This document shows, piece by piece, positions 14,180 to 15,481 of a DNA stretch of 15,481 nt. The stretch's first letter is position 1; each line of letters begins with the position of its first letter. Made by a program: the position numbers and the translations under genes. The notes below the pieces were generated by a model. That model ran no database searches. It worked only from the letters and a program-made list of their open reading frames with translations, and was not told the origin of the DNA. The stretch lies in contig CAYOOA010000053.1 in assembly GCA_964405455.1 (NCBI GenBank), positions 1 through 15,481 of the forward strand, written 5' to 3'. Source of the DNA: CALESS01 sp964405455 (GTDB lineage Bacteria > Chloroflexota > Anaerolineae > Anaerolineales > Anaerolineaceae).

Positions 14180-15481
14180 ATGCCATCCGCCCATCCTGAT
14201 GAAACCATCCGCCAGCACTCCAGCCTGATCCGCGAGGAGAACGGCTTTGCCTACCGGGATCTCAATCACAACGGCAAATTGGATATCTATGAAGATCCCC
14301 GCCAGCCCCTGGAGGCCCGCGTGGAGGACCTGCTGGCGCAGATGACGCTGGAGGAAAAGGCCGGCATGCTCTTCATCAACGGCTCGGTGATCAACCCGGA
14401 CGGCTCCCTGGATGCCCTCCCGGGAGAAGCCGGTGGCGGCCTGCTTGCGGCGCAGCAGATGACCGATCACCGCATGACCCACTTCAACCTGTGGGAGGTC
14501 CCGGCTGTGCAGGCCGTGGCGGCCTGGTACAACCGCCTGCAGCGCTTCGCCGAGGAGACCCGCCTGGGCATCCCGGTCACGATCGCCTCCGATCCGCGCA
14601 ACCATTTCACCCGCAACATCTTCTCCATGGCAGCCACCGAGTTCTCGCAGTGGTGTGAGACGCTCGGTTTTGGCGCCCTGGATGACCCCGACCTGGTGGA
14701 ACGCTTCGCTGATATCGCCCGCCGCGAATACCTGGCCGTTGGCATCCGCGTGGCCCTCCACCCGCAAATCGACCTGGCCACCGAGCCGCGCTGGCCGCGC
14801 ATCAGCGGCACCTTTGGCGAGGATGCCCGGGTGGCTGCCCGCCTGGTGAAGGCCTACATCCGCGGCTTCCAGGGCCCGGCCCTGGGGGCGGACAGCGTGG
14901 CCTGCATGACCAAGCACTTCCCCGGCGGCGGGCCGCAAAACGAGGGCCTGGATCCGCATTTTGAATTCCAGAAGGGCCAGGTCTACCCCGGCGGCAACTT
15001 CAACTACCACCTCATCCCCTTCGAGGCCGCCTTTGAAGCCGGCACCGCAGCCGTCATGCCCTACTACGGCGTGCCCATGGACCAGACGGATGAGAACGTG
15101 GCCATGTCGTTCAACAAGGCCATCATCACCGGATTGCTGCGCCAGAAATATCACTACGACGGCGTGGTTTGCACCGACTGGGGCCTGATCACGGACGCTC
15201 ACATCTGGGGCGCCGTCTGGCCGGCCCGTGCCTGGGGCGTGGAACAATTGAGCGGCCCGCAGCGGGTGCTCAAGGCGCTCGAGGCCGGGGTCGACCAGTT
15301 CGGCGGGGAGAGCTGCCCGCAGCACGTGGTGGAACTGGTGCGGAGCGGCCAACTACCGGAGGCGCGGATTGATCAATCCGTGCGCCGTTTGCTGCGCCTC
15401 AAGTTCCAGCTTGGCCTGTTTGATCAACCCTTTGTGGATGAGAGCCGCGTTCCGCAGGTGCTGGGGGATCCGGCGGCGGCC
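14180..15481 (+). CDS. Second GH3 glycosidase, divergent type, cut by the right window edge
   Basis: The frame stays open for all 434 codons from ATG 14180 to the edge, so the end of the gene is missing. The ribosome site GGAGGAAA is at 14167-14174. The N-terminus has an EF-hand-like loop, D27-x-N29-x-N31-G-x-L-D35-x-x-E38, directly before MTLEEKAGMLF, an arrangement seen in a branch of GH3. The barrel domain includes IPVTIASDPRNHF, the long signature TKHFPGGGPQNEG (Lys245-His246) and the likely nucleophile Asp333 in VVCTDWGLI. RIDQSVRRLLRLKFQLGLF closes the domain as usual. There is no signal peptide. It differs clearly from the preceding GH3: there is an extra insertion after KHF (DPHFEFQKGQVYPGG) and few shared residues outside the catalytic motifs, so it is not a recent duplicate. 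Beta-glucosidase-like exo-activity is likely; linkage preference is unknown. The acid/base domain lies outside the window. Confidence 0.9.
   Translation, partial: MPSAHPDETIRQHSSLIREENGFAYRDLNHNGKLDIYEDPRQPLEARVEDLLAQMTLEEKAGMLFINGSVINPDGSLDALPGEAGGGLLAAQQMTDHRMTHFNLWEVPAVQAVAAWYNRLQRFAEETRLGIPVTIASDPRNHFTRNIFSMAATEFSQWCETLGFGALDDPDLVERFADIARREYLAVGIRVALHPQIDLATEPRWPRISGTFGEDARVAARLVKAYIRGFQGPALGADSVACMTKHFPGGGPQNEGLDPHFEFQKGQVYPGGNFNYHLIPFEAAFEAGTAAVMPYYGVPMDQTDENVAMSFNKAIITGLLRQKYHYDGVVCTDWGLITDAHIWGAVWPARAWGVEQLSGPQRVLKALEAGVDQFGGESCPQHVVELVRSGQLPEARIDQSVRRLLRLKFQLGLFDQPFVDESRVPQVLGDPAAA

Noticed and set aside
14162..15352. Open frame of 396 codons on the minus strand at the right end
   Set aside because: The plus-strand frame from 14180 encodes clear GH3 motifs through to the edge, so the minus frame is a shadow.
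1..15481. CRISPR arrays, insertion sequences, tRNA or rRNA genes, prophage or defence genes
   Set aside because: No regular direct repeats, transposase motifs, terminal repeats tied to a gene, or RNA-gene signatures were seen on either strand.

Overview
The window reads as a carbohydrate-uptake and intracellular glycosidase locus from a free-living bacterium, most likely a member of the Chloroflexota (Anaerolineae-like). That placement is inference from style, not from a marker gene. The clues are a lipoprotein with a Cys followed by a Pro/Thr-rich tether, a sugar-type family 5 (oligopeptide-like) ABC importer next to GH3 and GH2 enzymes as in Thermotogae and Chloroflexota, strong AGGAGG ribosome sites, and G/C-rich third codon positions that increase toward the right end. 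All convincing genes lie on the + strand.

Layout. Positions 1-493 form a small separate unit: an extended -10 promoter, a structured leader of about 180 nt, an unrecognised 76-residue protein (205-435) and a perfect 12-bp rho-independent terminator. Positions 494-741 are a dense control region: a CRP/FNR-like palindrome (590-605), a near-perfect sigma-70 promoter (643-670) and two LacI-type operators (644-657 and 682-695). Then comes a LacI-family repressor (742-1773), a third copy of the same operator (1794-1807), and the ABC importer: binding lipoprotein (1900-3810), two permeases (3918-4922 and 4936-6186) and two ATPases (6195-7202 and 7195-8016). A 15-bp hairpin without a U-tract separates the binding protein from the permeases. 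After a 135-nt gap with a 17-bp perfect inverted repeat comes a second cluster: an MFS transporter (8152-9366), a GH2 beta-mannosidase (9366-11849), a GH3 beta-glucosidase (11865-14159) and a second, different GH3 enzyme that runs off the right edge (14180 onward).

How it fits together (inference). Oligosaccharides made outside the cell are captured by the lipoprotein, imported by the ABC complex, and cut in the cytoplasm by the beta-mannosidase and the two GH3 enzymes, none of which has a signal peptide. One exo-mannosidase with two GH3 beta-glucosidase-like enzymes suggests a mixed gluco/manno-oligosaccharide such as a glucomannan fragment. The LacI protein probably represses its own gene and the importer through the three operators, and the CRP-like site may add global carbon control. 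Most of this is known biology in a recognisable arrangement. The least explained items are the 76-residue protein unit, the large extracytoplasmic insertion in the second permease, and the two strong intergenic hairpins.
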